The notes under the pieces: generated by a model
Told to the model about the DNA's origin: nothing
Database searches by the model: none
What the model saw: the letters and a program-made list of their open reading frames with translations, nothing else
Made by a program: the position numbers and the translations under genes
From: Orientallactaga sibirica
Taxonomy: Eukaryota; Chordata; Mammalia; Rodentia; Dipodidae
Length of the DNA: 64,000 nt
Direction of reading: 5' to 3'
Assembly: GCA_036365145.1 (NCBI GenBank)
Contig: JAEOAD010000024.1
Coordinates: 10,882,501-10,946,500 of the forward strand
Shown: positions 1 through 11,499 of the stretch, one piece after another
How the letters are laid out: each line of letters opens with the position of its first letter
Position numbering within the stretch: the stretch's first letter is position 1

Positions 1-37
1 ACAACATATAATACCAATGCTAAAATTTATGAGTGAA

Positions 38-290
38 TGAGCTAGAGGGATGGCTTAGCAGATAAGGCACTTTACTTCAAAGCCAAAGGACACAGGTTCA
101 ATTCCCCAGGACCCATTTAAGCCAGATACACAAAGTGATACATGCATTTGGAGTTCATTTGCAGCGGCTGGATGTCCTAGCATGCCCATTTTCTCTCTCT
201 CTCTTCTTCTCTCTCTGTCTCTTTCTTAAAATCTCTCTCTCTCTCTCTCTTTCTCTGTCAAATAAATAAGTAAAAATAAAAATATTTAAC
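38..290 (+). mobile_element. B2-like tRNA-derived SINE
   Basis: The head (gagggatggcttagcag, then a box-B-like ggttcaattcc) is tRNA-derived. It is followed by the family body (gccagatacacaaagtg, then ggagttcatttgcagcggctgg), a long CT tract and an AAATAAATA tail. A 13-bp target-site duplication, atttatgagtgaa, lies at 25-37 and 291-303, so this is a complete L1-type retroposition. The family recurs more than 20 times in the window. Confidence 0.9.
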
Positions 291-659
291 ATTTATGAGT
301 GAACAATGAAGGTAGCTATAACAAGGCTACTAAAGCCTTTATTAGATACATGAGAGATTATAGAAAGATAAACATTATGTACAGAGAGGTATAGATAAGA
401 GAAATAGGTTTATAGTTCATGATAGATAATACACAGAAGGATTTTGCATATTTTTAAAGTTGTATTCCTCTTAACTTCATGGGATTGGGATTATTATGAC
501 CCTCATTTCAAAGTGAGTAAATTGAGAACTAGGAAATAAAATGAATTGCTTGATAAGCTTTGGATATAATCTGTGCAGTCAGGTAAGGGATCCTGTTCTG
601 AGGGCTTGTTCCTGAGTGTGGTGAGCGAGGTGATGAGGGAAGTCAATAACCTTCATTAG

Positions 660-985
660 GGAAAGCTTACAGAGATATGTGGACATGTTGCCCTGAGATG
701 GTACTGCGGTGGTTATCATAAGACATCTTGATTTGTCCTCATGAGAGGTTTGCTATACACTGGGTAAGTCCACCCTTTCCTTAGCACTGACTTCTATTTT
801 GCAGTGCCTCTCATTCCACATGTGCTTCTGTCATGATGCCATTGACCATAAGGTTCTCACCCAGTCAAACAAATAGTGCCCACCAAACTTGGGTTTTAGC
901 CTATTAAATTATAAGATAAATAAACTTGATTTCTTCATAGTTATAGATTTTAGTTATTTTTTATAATACTTAATAGCAGACGAAT
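660..985 (+). mobile_element. Possible old MLT-type LTR fragment
   Basis: The order of features (catgatgccattgaccataaggttctcacc, then a tagcctattaaattataagataaataaac-like end) resembles the 3' half of mammalian MaLR/MLT LTRs. No paired LTR or TG/CA boundary is clear. The call rests on family memory and is weak. Confidence 0.3.
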
Positions 986-1236
986 GCAAGCTCAATGACA
1001 CACATTTATTCAGTATTAGAGCCAAGAAAAGAATCCAGAAACTAGAGATTTACAATATCCCTTCTTAACTTCCATATTTTCATAACCCATAGGGCTGACT
1101 AACAACAATAAACCAAAACTGAAGTACTTAATCTAAACATTCAGAGATTAAATATTTGTGGTCAAATGCCTTCTTTAAAGAGACACATTTCCAGGGATTT
1201 CAAATTTGGAGGACTCTGACATTTCATGAGACTATA

Positions 1237-1312
1237 ATCTAAGATCAAAGGAAGATGGAAAAAAGTAGACAGTTATCTAAGATCAAAGGAAGATGGAAAA
1301 AAGTAGACAGTT
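1237..1312. repeat. Perfect 38-bp tandem duplication
   Basis: The 38-base unit at 1237-1274, beginning atctaagatcaaagg and ending gtagacagtt, is repeated without a mismatch at 1275-1312. The flanking DNA is not otherwise repetitive. Perfect identity suggests a recent slippage or end-joining duplication. Confidence 0.97.
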
Positions 1313-1999
1313 CAGTTCATATAAGTAGATTTGGAGGTACAAGGGAAAATAATTCCACCATGCAATTTATTAATGAATCTATAAATGATTAAAATACAAA
1401 TATATTCTTTTTGTATGTATGTATATTATTATTTAAATGCAATAACCATTTAATCACTTAAAAATGGTAAATAAGGTGAGAAAACTGGAGAGATTTATGG
1501 GTACCAATATTGAAGGACTATGAAGATATTGAAGTGTCTTAATTATGCTACTGGTATATAAATTGTTTGAAATGTTTTACCTTTATTTTTATACCTGTTT
1601 TCAGGTCCTACTGGTAACTTTTAAGGAGTAGCATGACTGACATATGGTAACATTGTTTGTACTTTGGCCAGTCGGGTCTAGACTGTAATCTCATTGTCGT
1701 GTCACTGAGCCCTCTGAACATCATGTTGTATGGACCATCCTTACTTTTGCTTATTTCCCTTCTTTATGGTTTCTGTGATTATATATCTGTTGAAAACTTG
1801 GCCCCATTTTATTAAGTAAGGGGACTGTTTAGTTAATCTGAACTTCAAATGTTCTAAAAAATATTCTTTATAATTATTTGATAATATTTCATTATCAGGT
1901 ATATCTTTTAGAAATAGTAGAATAGATAGTAGATATTTTCATTTTATTGTAGTGTCCTTTATGAATAATAATAATAAATTTAAATAATAGACAATAATT

Positions 2000-2375
2000 T
2001 TAATGAATACAACTTAATTCTTTCATTGATAGAGGTTTGGATGTTTTATCTAAAATGTCATTGCTAAACTAAAGGTCACATAGATTTTATTATATATTTC
2101 GCAGCTAGAAATTATCTAGTTTTGTATTTTTCATGTATTCCTGTAATCTATTTTGAATTAATTTTTATGGGCTGTGTATACTCCTTAGGAGATTCATAGC
2201 TGGGTATGGGTATCTAATATTTCTCATATGACTTGTTGGATTATAATGCATTTTTGGCATTATCAAAGACCACTTGACTAGTGTGTGTCTGTGTGTGCAT
2301 GTGAGGGTGTGTGGGCACATATTTTTCTGGATTCTCTATTTTGTTGCACTGATGAACTCCCTACTTATTTTCTTC
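2000..2375 (-). mobile_element. Ancient L1 (L1M-type) ORF2 fragment, antisense
   Basis: On the plus strand, ggtttggatgttttatct, ggtcacatagattttat, ttttgaattaatttttatg and tgggtatgggtatctaat follow the order seen in antisense mammalian-wide L1 ORF2. Many substitutions and stops show it is long dead. The edges are approximate. Confidence 0.65.
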
Positions 2376-3600
2376 TTGTCACCACAATAATGACACTCAA
2401 CTAGATATGATGATGATATGAAATGAACATAGAACACATCAAAATAATCTGTGTCATTCCTTTTATTGTACTCTAGTACCTCTGTTAAGAAATAAAAACA
2501 GTTTTTTGTCTTATAAGGCATATTTAGACAAGAGACAAATAACTTAAACTAAGTGGAAAATTAATAAAGTGGCAAATTACTTTCTCAATCAGTATTAAAA
2601 TGCTATTTGGAAACATTTAAAGCTATAGTCTTCCCACAAAACATAAGCAAAAACTCATTTTTATGTATTCAAATTAGTAGCCTGAAAAGAGAAGTCAGGT
2701 GAATTTAGCAAAACACTGAGCCAGCTATTTTCTATGCTATCACCTGATAGGGACAGATGTGAAGCTATTCTCCAAGCATATGTTGAAGCTTGAGCCTTTT
2801 TATGCTTTAATCTCATACTTTCTTTGATGCATACTTTATTAAGTAAGCAATCTGGCAAACTTTAACAGTCTGAAAATTCTCAAGGACGTCAAGGCAGTTT
2901 AAATCTGCATCAAGTAAAATTACATCACAAACCCAGAATTGTAACATGGCTTAAACCATGTTTTTTTTTTTTTTTATGTGAATAATGCACCTGCAAAATT
3001 ATTCCCCTATTTTAAGAGTCATTCAGGGTTTTGGGTTACAGGCCTTTGTTTAATATATCCATACGATTTTTGGAAACTACACCTTTTTCATGTTTTTGAG
3101 GAGTTATTTATATTTTAAATTTAAGAAGTATTCAAACCTCTCTCCCATATTAAAGTATCAAAAAGTAGAGTAAATCACTTTGTATTTGCCCTTTGCTAGA
3201 TTGCTTGTTAACATTTTGTATTTTATTGCTGCATAGCCCTCCAGACAATGGTAAACATGATCTTCCACATGCTTCCATGATTATTCCCTGAAACACTTGG
3301 AAGTTTGTTAAGCCCACCATATTAAGTCACTTCCGAAGATTTTGGTATAAGTTTCCTAATAACAAAAGCATTATATAACATAAACTCAGCATGATTTTCA
3401 CTGCCTAGGAAATTTAAATATTCCATAATATAACCAAGGTGCATGATCACATTTTCTAACTTCCCAGAAATAGCATATTACCATTATTTCTCAATTAAGG
3501 ATTCAATTAATCTCACTGTTTATGCTTTTATTTCATTTGTATGTACTCCTTTAACATGGAGGCCAATCTAAATTCTCCGGAATCTCTTTTTTGTTTGACA
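2376..3600. other. No gene seen
   Basis: AT-rich sequence with scattered short frames that look like chance. A T-run lies at 2960-2975. No repeat family was recognised. Confidence 0.5.
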
Positions 3601-3609
3601 CATGTCTCC

Positions 3610-3952
3610 ATAGAGTGCATAATCATGTGTATACATGTTTTTATGTGGGTGCACACATGTGTGTCATTGTGTGTGTACATTGCTTATGTTTTGCACATGC
3701 ATGTTGAAGCCTGAGAACAACCTCTACATCTTCTGAGCAACATCAGCTTCCTTTGAGACAGGGTTTCTAATTATCCTGGAGCTCACCAAATAGTCTAGAG
3801 TAGTAGGGATCCTTCTGTCTTACTTCCTAAACACTAGACTTACACACATACATCAACCCACTTGGTATTTTATATGGGTACTGGTGATCATACTTAGTTC
3901 TTCATGCTATGAGGCAAGCACTTTACTAACTAAGCTATCTCCTCAAGCATTG
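3610..3952 (-). mobile_element. B4 (ID/B1 chimeric) SINE, antisense
   Basis: Reading the plus strand gives a TG-rich stretch, then the antisense B1-like part (gagacagggtttctaattatcctggagctcacc). The antisense ID-like tRNA head follows (gcaagcactttactaactaagctatctcc). This order is characteristic of rodent B4. It is diverged, so an older copy. Confidence 0.75.
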
Positions 3953-4104
3953 CTTCCTTTTCATTAAATTTTATTGAAAAAGATTCAAGGCGATGTTTTA
4001 TGTGACTTTGATTGCATTCTCAAATATTGTTTATCTTATTTATATACCTTTATAATGCCGTAATACCAATATAAAATACTTAGACTTCTCAATTAGATAT
4101 ATTT

Positions 4105-4265
4105 TTAAACTAAATTTATTTATGAGATGAGGAAAGAGAGAGAAAGAGAGAGAGAGAAAGAGAGAGAGAGAAAGAGAGAGAAAGAGAGAGAGAATTAACA
4201 TGAATGTCAGGGATTCTGGCTTCTACTAAAGAACTCCAGATACATGTGCCATTTTATATCTGTCT
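4105..4265 (-). mobile_element. Truncated B2-like SINE, antisense
   Basis: The antisense tail (aaatttatttatgaga) leads into a (GA)n tract at about 4135-4193 and then aactccagatacatgtgccatttt, the antisense SINE body. The tRNA-derived head is missing, so the copy is truncated at its 5' end. Confidence 0.75.
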
Positions 4266-4879
4266 TTATCAGCTCATTAAAATTGAACTCAACTAATTAC
4301 CAGAGTCTACATTATAGGTACAAAACATTTCATTAGTAAGTAGCCTAAATTTTTTTCTATGTTGATACCACTGTAAAGGCTTTACCAAAATTTTAATTGT
4401 TGCCAAATAATATATTTTGCAATGTTTTAGATATTACTGATATATTTAAATATGTTTTTCTCAAACTCTTATATGACCTAATTTAACTTATTTACTATGT
4501 AGAAAAAATATCGAAATTAAGTAAGTTTTGAAATGGCCAGGCAAATTTAGACTTAACTTTTAATATTAACATTTTTGTAAATTTAAACATTTTTATGTTT
4601 CAATTTTTGAGTTACTTAAATTCAAAGGAAAAAGGTAATTAATATCCTCATGATAACTGTATCACTTCTGAATTACAATATATAGACAGAGAGGAAGGGT
4701 TTAAGGAGGAGAAGGAAGAAATAATGATTAAAAAGCAGAGATTCTTAACAAGTTTCATTCTAGAATGTAAAGTCTGTCTTGTCAGTATTTTCTTTTTGTT
4801 TTTAAACCCTCCTTATTCTGCATTTATTTAAAGGATTTTTTCATTAACATACATTTATTCTAAAATATTCTATTTAGTG

Positions 4880-5061
4880 TCTGAAGACATGGCTTAGTAT
4901 TTAAGTCACTTGTCTGCAAAGCCAAAGGACCCAGGTTTGACTCCCCAGGACCCAAGTAAACCAAATGTACAAGGTGTCAAAAGCATCTGGAGTTCATTTA
5001 CAGGGCTAGAAGCCCTAGTGCACCCATTCTCTCTCCCTCTATCTCTGTATGCTTCTCTCTG

Positions 5062-5117
<56 letters not shown>
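4880..5117 (+). mobile_element. B2-like SINE with (TA)n tail
   Basis: The head gaagacatggcttag, the box-B region (aggtttgactcccc) and the body ggagttcatttacaggg are followed by a CT tract. The usual AAAT tail is replaced by a 52-bp perfect (AT)n run at 5066-5117, which appears to have grown at the SINE 3' end. Confidence 0.85.
5066..5117. repeat. (TA)26 microsatellite
   Basis: Uninterrupted AT dinucleotides at the 3' end of a SINE; likely polymorphic in length. Confidence 0.97.
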
Positions 5118-5119
<2 letters not shown>

Positions 5120-5775
5120 TGTTTATTATCCTAGGTATTTTTATTCCCAGTATTCCATTACATGTCTCTACTGAGAGAGTTGCCTTTTTTCCTTTTTCTT
5201 TCCTTTCTCTCTTCCTTCCTACCTTCCTTCCTTCCTTCTTTCTTATTTTTTCCTTCCTTCCACCCTTTCTGCTATTTAGGAAAATGACAATTAATGGCAA
5301 CAGTTGAAAAGAAGTACTTACACCACAAAGATGCATCTTTACCCTGATCAAATTCAGAACATGAGAAATGGCAAATTGATTTCTTTCAAGATGATCTATA
5401 CTCTTGAGCTTCCCAACTGTCTCTCTGCCTTGACACCACTCTGAAAACGTTTGGCCTAAAGGTCTATCACACAGACAATTAGAGCTAATATTTGTAAGGC
5501 ATTAGTACATGTAAGCTTATTTTGGTGCTTACTGATAGATTTCAAAACAATCCAATAGAAGTTATACCATATTTCTAATGTGAAACAGCTTAAATTTGCA
5601 TACATGGAGATTTCAAATGACTGCAGAAATTTAACCAGATTGATGATCTCCAATGCTTTGATTAGCTTTTCTACTTGAAGGTGTCAAAGATAAAAACAAT
5701 AGATGTGGACTTTTGATTTATTCACCTAAAAGAGGCACATAATTTTTTATCTTATGCACAAATGTTTTTCACGTA
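5118..5775. other. Spacer with CT-rich tract
   Basis: A TTCC/CTTT-rich polypyrimidine tract lies at about 5185-5270. The remainder is AT-rich with no recognisable gene. Confidence 0.6.
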
Positions 5776-6117
5776 TGTGGTGCATTGAGGTGTCCCTCAT
5801 AAATTTATGTATTCTGAATGTTAGGTCCCAAGCTGGAGGCAATTTAAGTATTGGAGCCTCCTGGAAGCAGTTTCTTGAAGGAGTCAGGTTTATGGATGCA
5901 AAAGCCAGCTTCCCCTTGCCATTGTTTGTCACAATTTCCTGCTCCTGTTTTCCTCCTGATGTTGGTGAGGAGGTGATGTCCACCCTCTGCTCATGCCATC
6001 ATTTTCCCTGCCATCATAGAGTTTTTTTTGAGTCTGAAAGCTAAAATAAACCCTTTCCTCCTACAATCTGCTCTTTGTTGAGTGTTTTCTGCATGAAACA
6101 TAAAGCTGACTGCAACA
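5776..6117 (+). repeat. MaLR 5' LTR
   Basis: It begins tgtggtgcattgaggtgtcc and contains agccagcttccccttgcc, ggtgatgtccaccctctgc and a polyadenylation-type segment aaataaacccttt, ending aaagctgactgcaaca. It aligns end to end with the 3' LTR and with two solo LTRs at 8086-8430 and 9436-9790. Confidence 0.8.
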
Positions 6118-7324
6118 TTTTACTTGGTAGCAGAGGAGTGGGGCTGTTACTGCCAGAAACTGTGTGGCTTTAGTCAATTGGAACTGACTTGAGGGTGGAA
6201 TTTGGAAGGACTTGAAACCTTTGCCTAAGAAATGTCTTGCAGTGTTGTATTATATATTATGGACCAGTCTGTTGAGAATTGAAAGAACTGGATGCAGTAG
6301 GAACTATGGGCTGAGAGGTTTGGTTTATGAGGGGAAGAAACTGCTTTGTCTGTACTGGGCTAAGGCAGTTTGTGTGACAGGCTTACTGTTATGTACTTGT
6401 GCAGGGTTGCACTGTGTAGAAATGGACTGGTATGAGTAGAAGGATGTGTAACAGATTTAAAAAAATGAAATCTTTGGACTGAAACTACTGCCCATTAGCT
6501 GCAATTGAGAGGTTACAACCATTGAGATTGGGTCACGTGGTCCCTACTGGGATAAAAGGAAGAATGCAGACTCTTAAACAGTCCAGAATACTGAAGGAAT
6601 GTTCCATTCTTCAAAGGCTGCTTTATTTTCCCCTGGATTAAAAAGTTGGTACTGTGGAGGATAAAAAATACAGAAAATAGAGAGTCATTGAATTTGCAAC
6701 ACAGTTTTGTATTTTGTAAATGGCCATGGGCGGTGTGAAGCTGGTTTGTTGGATTACCTGCATGGAGGTTTATGGAACCATGAGGATGGACCATCCATTG
6801 CAGTGCAGACCCAATGGAGATGCCAGGAGTATGAGATGGTTGCTGAGGAGAGCTTCTAGCACCAGATGAAGTATTCTGGGACTGTGAGTAGCCTAGCTGG
6901 AGGGGTATAATTGGAATGTCAGTGTCTCATCACTGACTAGAATTATTAGACGTGGAGACTTGTGACTGGTTAACGTTGTCAGATTTGAAGCTACAGAATT
7001 TGATATTTGTCCTGTGTGTTTTAAATCTTGTATTGACTGAATATTTTCTATATCCAATGCCATCTTTTTCAGAGTAAATGTTTATTCTGTGTCATTTTCT
7101 TTTTCTTTCTTTCTTTTTTTTTTTTTTTTTTTTTTTTGGTTTGTTTGTTTTGTTTTGTTTTTTGTATTTTGGCTTAAAAAAAAAAAAAAAAAGACCTGGG
7201 ACTATGGGGATGTTTGAACATAACTGAGATTGATTAAAACATATGGGGACTTTAATGTTGCACTGAATGCATTGAACTTTACATCATGTATTGTTATCAG
7301 CTTATGATAGGGTCAGGAGCAGAA
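6118..7324 (+). mobile_element. MaLR internal region
   Basis: About 1.2 kb with only short open frames. An oddity at 7110-7192 is a long T-run, TTTGT repeats and then a run of 17 A, which may mark a degraded inserted retroposon or slippage in the A/T-rich part. Confidence 0.7.
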
Positions 7325-7686
7325 TGTGGTGGTTTGATTCACGTGTCCTCCATAAACATATATTTTCTGAATACTAGGTCCAGATGGTGGTCATTTGGGA
7401 ATTGAAGCCTCCTAGAGGCAGTATATTGCTGGAGGTGGGCTTATGGATATTTTATCCGGCTTCCCCTTGCCAGGGTTTGGCACACACTCCTATCACTGTT
7501 GTCTACCTGCTGTTGGCCAGGAGGTGATGTCCACCTTTCTGCACATGCCATCATTTCCCATTGCCATCACTGAACTTCCCTTCATGTCTGTAAGCCAAAT
7601 TAAACCCTTTCCTCCCACAAGATGCTCTACGTGAGTTTTTTTTTTTTTTTTTTTTTTTCCCCAGCAACTAAAAGCTAACTGCAACA
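7325..7686 (+). repeat. MaLR 3' LTR
   Basis: It begins tgtggtggtttgattcacg, contains the same landmarks as the 5' LTR (ggcttccccttgcc, ggtgatgtccacc, aaattaaaccctttcc) and ends agctaactgcaaca. A run of about 20 T near 7637-7658 makes it longer than the 5' copy. Confidence 0.8.
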
Positions 7687-8085
7687 GTAAGGTTGACCCT
7701 TTCCTGCATTTGTTAAACTCCATAGTACCAAGTGGGCTATCAACTTGTTAATCTGTGGCGGGGCAGACTTTGAAGAGCAGGACACTCCATCAGCATTCAG
7801 ACCCTTCAAAGTGTCTGCATTATTTATGTTGACCCAATGCAGATCAGCTGGCTCAATCTCAATGTTTGTAATCTCTCAAAAAATTGCAATTGAATGGACA
7901 GCAGTTTGGCCCGAATGTTTTATTTCTTTCTGTGTCCATCAAGCTATATTTAAAACACTCCAAGATATCTCTTAAGCAAAGATTTCAAATACTTCCACAG
8001 TCTTCTCACAATTCAGCCACAAATGCCAGAAGCCACACAATCAGGTTTATAGCAGTAATGACCTCACTTCTTAGTACTAATTTTC

Positions 8086-8430
8086 TGCTGCTGTTTGCTC
8101 CCTATTGTTGGCAGAAAATACCTGCAAGAGAAGCTTGTGGGAGGAAAAGATTTATTTTGGCTTACAGACTCAAGTAGAAGATCAATGATGGCAGAGGAAA
8201 ATGATGGCATGTGCAGAGGGTGGGCATTACATTTTGGCCAACATTAGGTGGATAAGAGCAGCAGGAGAGTGTGCCAAAAACTAGCAAAGAGAAGCTTGAT
8301 TTGTAAACCCATAAACCCACCCCAACAACACATCACCTCCAGGAATGTCCAATTCTCAGTTTTCCACCAGCTGGGGACCTAGCATTCAGAGCACATATGT
8401 TTATGGGGACACCTAAATCAAGCCACCACA
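8086..8430 (-). mobile_element. Solo MaLR LTR, antisense, same family
   Basis: Read on the minus strand it begins TGTGGTGGCTTGATTTAGG and carries the same ordered landmarks as the 5.8/7.3-kb LTRs. On the plus strand these appear as gatttattttggcttacagac and gaggtgatg-complement segments, ending caagccaccaca. No internal sequence adjoins it. Confidence 0.8.
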
Positions 8431-8496
8431 ATGAATGTTTCAAATGTACTCTATGAGTGTACTCTATGTTTTGAGTAGGATTAAGGCTTTCATGTA

Positions 8497-8504
<8 letters not shown>

Positions 8505-8547
<43 letters not shown>
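8505..8547. repeat. (TA)n microsatellite
   Basis: A short TG run leads into about 21 TA units. Confidence 0.95.
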
Positions 8548-8549
<2 letters not shown>

Positions 8550-9223
8550 CAAAACCTAGATTGTTTTCCCTGTGGATACTTTTAGTTGACTGTGAGATAT
8601 GATTACTTTAGGTATCAACATAGATGCTCTGGTTAACATTTCATTTGGTTTTAATCCTGAAGATGTCTGACATGCTGTCCGATTGGGATTAATTTGCCTT
8701 TGTTCTTTATGCACTTTTCTACTGATCAGACCATCTGGAAAAGAACATGCATAAAATATTTGCATCCTAAATTCTAGTATAAACAATCATGTTTCTTGAG
8801 AAACTTACTCATTCTACCATCTTTGTATTTACTGAATAGATATGCATAAAGAAAATCAAATTGGAAGAATCTATTTGAATTCAGAAGATACATGTATGAC
8901 TTTCACAAATTATTTTGTGCAATATTTTCATAGCTATACAATTTATTTCTATGCTATAGAGACATATTTTCGATTTCAATTTAAAATCAATTTTGATGCA
9001 TAAATTGCCCCACAAATTAAACTAACTCAGAACATACTTTGCTAATATTGACTGCTCAGCTGCTACAATAAGAAAAATAGGGCATTCACCATGCAAGTTC
9101 AAAAGCTAGTAAAATTTCAGTCCCCAGAGAACTGACTCAGGTGAAATGCACTGAAGGTTCATGAAAGGCAGTCCAAGTTCAGCCTTCTCACTGTGACTTT
9201 CTCTTGAGGCAAGGCAAAATGCC
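8548..9223. other. No gene seen
   Basis: AT-rich sequence without recognised repeats or coding signal. Confidence 0.5.
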
Positions 9224-9249
9224 TTTATTTTTTATTTTTTATTTTATTT

Positions 9250-9292
<43 letters not shown>

Positions 9293-9296
9293 TTTT
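9224..9296. repeat. (TTTA)n microsatellite
   Basis: Imperfect T/A start, then about 13 TTTA units. It could be the antisense tail of a lost SINE, but no SINE body follows. Confidence 0.93.
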
Positions 9297-9435
9297 GCTG
9301 GGGGAACATCCTGAAGTCAGGGAAAAATGGATACTCATTTGGCAGCAATAATTTTCGTATTATAAGACTTCATTTGTTGAAGCACTACAATAACAGCAAC
9401 AAGTAAATAATCAAAATTATATATATCTATATATC

Positions 9436-9790
9436 TGTTGCAGGCAGGTTCATATTTCTGGTAGAAATCACCCCACCAAGAGTAGCTTTTGGGAAAATGA
9501 AAAAGGGCTTATTTTGGCTTACAGACCCAAGTGGAAGCTCCAACATGGCAAGAAGAAACAATGGCATGAACATTGGGTGGACATCACCCCTTGACCAACA
9601 TAAGGTGGACAACAGAAACAGGAAAGTGTGCTAAACACTGTCAAAGGGGAAACTGGCTATAATACATATAAGATTGCCCCCAACAGTACACTGCCTCCAA
9701 GAGGCATTAATTCCCAAATCTCTATCAGCTAGGAACCTAGCATTCATAAAACCCAAGTTTATGGGGGAACACCTGAATCAAACCTCCACA
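9436..9790 (-). mobile_element. Second solo MaLR LTR, antisense
   Basis: On the plus strand it runs from tgttgcaggcaggttc, through gtagaaatcaccccaccaag, gcttattttggcttacagac and ggtggacatcaccccttg, to gaatcaaacctccaca. This is the reverse complement of the LTR family at 5776 and 7325. Confidence 0.82.
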
Positions 9791-9948
9791 GCATCCTAGG
9801 ATGTTACACAGAAAAATTAAAAAGAGGCACAAATTACTCCGTTTTGACATTCCATAAACATATTATGTATAAATAAAAGAGAAATTTAAAAAATCCCAAG
9901 ATGACTTAAAGTGAATTTTGTTCCCACCATATACATGTGTACACACAC

Positions 9949-9949
<1 letters not shown>

Positions 9950-9993
<44 letters not shown>
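9950..9993. repeat. (GATA)n microsatellite
   Basis: About 11 ATAG units following a short CA run. Confidence 0.96.
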
Positions 9994-9994
<1 letters not shown>

Positions 9995-10053
9995 AGATAA
10001 TGTCTACTTTTAAGGGTTTGGGGATGCAAGGCTATGATTATTGATAATTACAC

Positions 10054-10074
10054 TATATATAATATATAATATAT

Positions 10075-10117
<43 letters not shown>
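10054..10117. repeat. (TA)n microsatellite
   Basis: Degenerate ATATA/ATAAT sequence followed by about 20 perfect TA units ending at 10117. Confidence 0.94.
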
Positions 10118-10120
<3 letters not shown>

Positions 10121-11255
10121 TGTATTTCATACTTAACAAAACTAGATTGAAACTTTATATTTGCATTTATCTCCTAATATAGTCACTTGTTGAATGTTAC
10201 ACTGAACATATTGTATATCCAATTTGAATCCTTATTCCACAATGAGCAAACATAAACTAACACATGTGTATAAAGCATGTGACAAGTGGCAAGTGGCACA
10301 TTTCTAAAAATGCAGAAGAGATTAATGAAATACTTTTCAATTAAAAACTTAGAGATGTGTGTATATGTGTGTGTGCACACACACATGCATACATGTGAAA
10401 GGCAGAGAAATAGAATAAATATTGAGGCTTTAGTTGAATTATTATTAGAAAGTGGGAAGCAAAATATTGAATTAAGGTAAAAGTTGAAAAAATAACACAA
10501 TGAGAAATAAAGGACAAATTTAGATATTATGATTTATTAGCATTATTAAATATGTAATCATCTACATTTTTGTTTAAAAACAGTTGATTTCATGCCATGA
10601 TGTGTTGGTCACAGGTTCCTTACTTATTTGAATAAACAAGATTGCAGTGTAGAGTTGTACAGTGAAGGCATTTTCTCAAACACAAGGGCAAACATAGAGA
10701 AAAATAAAACAATGGGCTAGGTGAAATAAATAACGTTTTTTGCACTTTTACAAAAGCTTAGTACATTACAAAATAGAAGAATGGGATTATTTCTTACTTA
10801 TATATACTCTACCTCTGATTGCTGAGACAGAATGATAGGCACAGAGAGGCAGTGGCTGCTTCAGGGGAAAAACTGCCTAAAGAAAGCCATGAGAGCATAA
10901 ATCCCATTTGGAATCAGTTCAAAGAAAATTGTACACTTTCTTTTTCCTCTATGGTTCCCAACAAAGACCACATTTTCTCAGAAGTGTGCATTCACAAACC
11001 TGAAGCAAGGTATGAATACAAATATAGGTTCTATGCAGTAGCAGGCTGACATGATAACACTTCATGGAACAGGATGATGGGGGGGTGAGAAAATAATATT
11101 GCTATTCTCTAGCGAAGGTTACTATCCCTCCAATCCCCTTGAATATCTCCAAACTTTGATGTCTATAATAGCGAAACATAGTCCAGATAACCTCAATTTT
11201 ATACACCGAACAAAATATTTGTTGTTTTGTTTTTCAGTTTCTAGTATAAATGACC
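10118..11255. other. No gene seen
   Basis: Apart from a short GTGTGTGCACACACAC palindromic stretch near 10366-10385, no repeat or gene was recognised. A 76-codon frame at 10819-11049 has no recognisable domain. Confidence 0.5.
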
Positions 11256-11257
11256 TC

Positions 11258-11395
11258 CTTACTAGTTACTTTATTGCCATGAACAAATACCTAGCCAGGG
11301 GCAACTTAAGGGTTTATTTTGGCTTACATTTTGAGGGTGGGGGGTGGTATGTTATGTATAGCAAGGTGTTATAAGCCAGTTTGTCATATTACAGC
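11258..11395 (-). mobile_element. MaLR/ORR1-like LTR fragment, antisense
   Basis: The plus strand reads actagttactttattgccatg, then acaaatacctagccagggg and gggtttattttggcttac. This is the antisense end of an ORR1/MT-type MaLR LTR. Only about 140 bp is preserved. Confidence 0.55.
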
Positions 11396-11499
11396 CAAAG
11401 AAAGAAAGCAAAAGTGTGAGCTAAATGTTTTAGGGTTAGGCTTCACCCCACCCTCTCCACCGTCACCAGACTATCTCGCCATACTCCCATTGAGGGTTA

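Larger units (their letters stand above)
300..2000. other. No gene seen; AT-rich old sequence
   Basis: No coding signal is seen. The stretch contains a perfect 38-bp tandem duplication (1237-1312) and a weak MLT-like LTR resemblance at about 660-985, where a segment resembling gaccataaggttctcacc is followed by ataagataaataaac as in old MaLR LTR ends. The rest looks like unannotated AT-rich DNA. Confidence 0.6.
5776..7686 (+). mobile_element. Complete non-autonomous MaLR (ERVL-type) element
   Basis: Two direct LTRs (5776-6117 and 7325-7686) flank a 1.2-kb internal region. The start of the internal region (ggtagcagaggagtgggg) and its end (ggactttaatgttgcactgaatgc) resemble MaLR internal sequence. 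It has no gag-pol-env coding capacity, which is normal for MaLR, whose proteins are supplied by ERVL relatives. The LTRs begin TGTGG and end AACA. No convincing target-site duplication was found (acgta before, gtaag after), so the edges may be off by a few bases. Confidence 0.8.
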
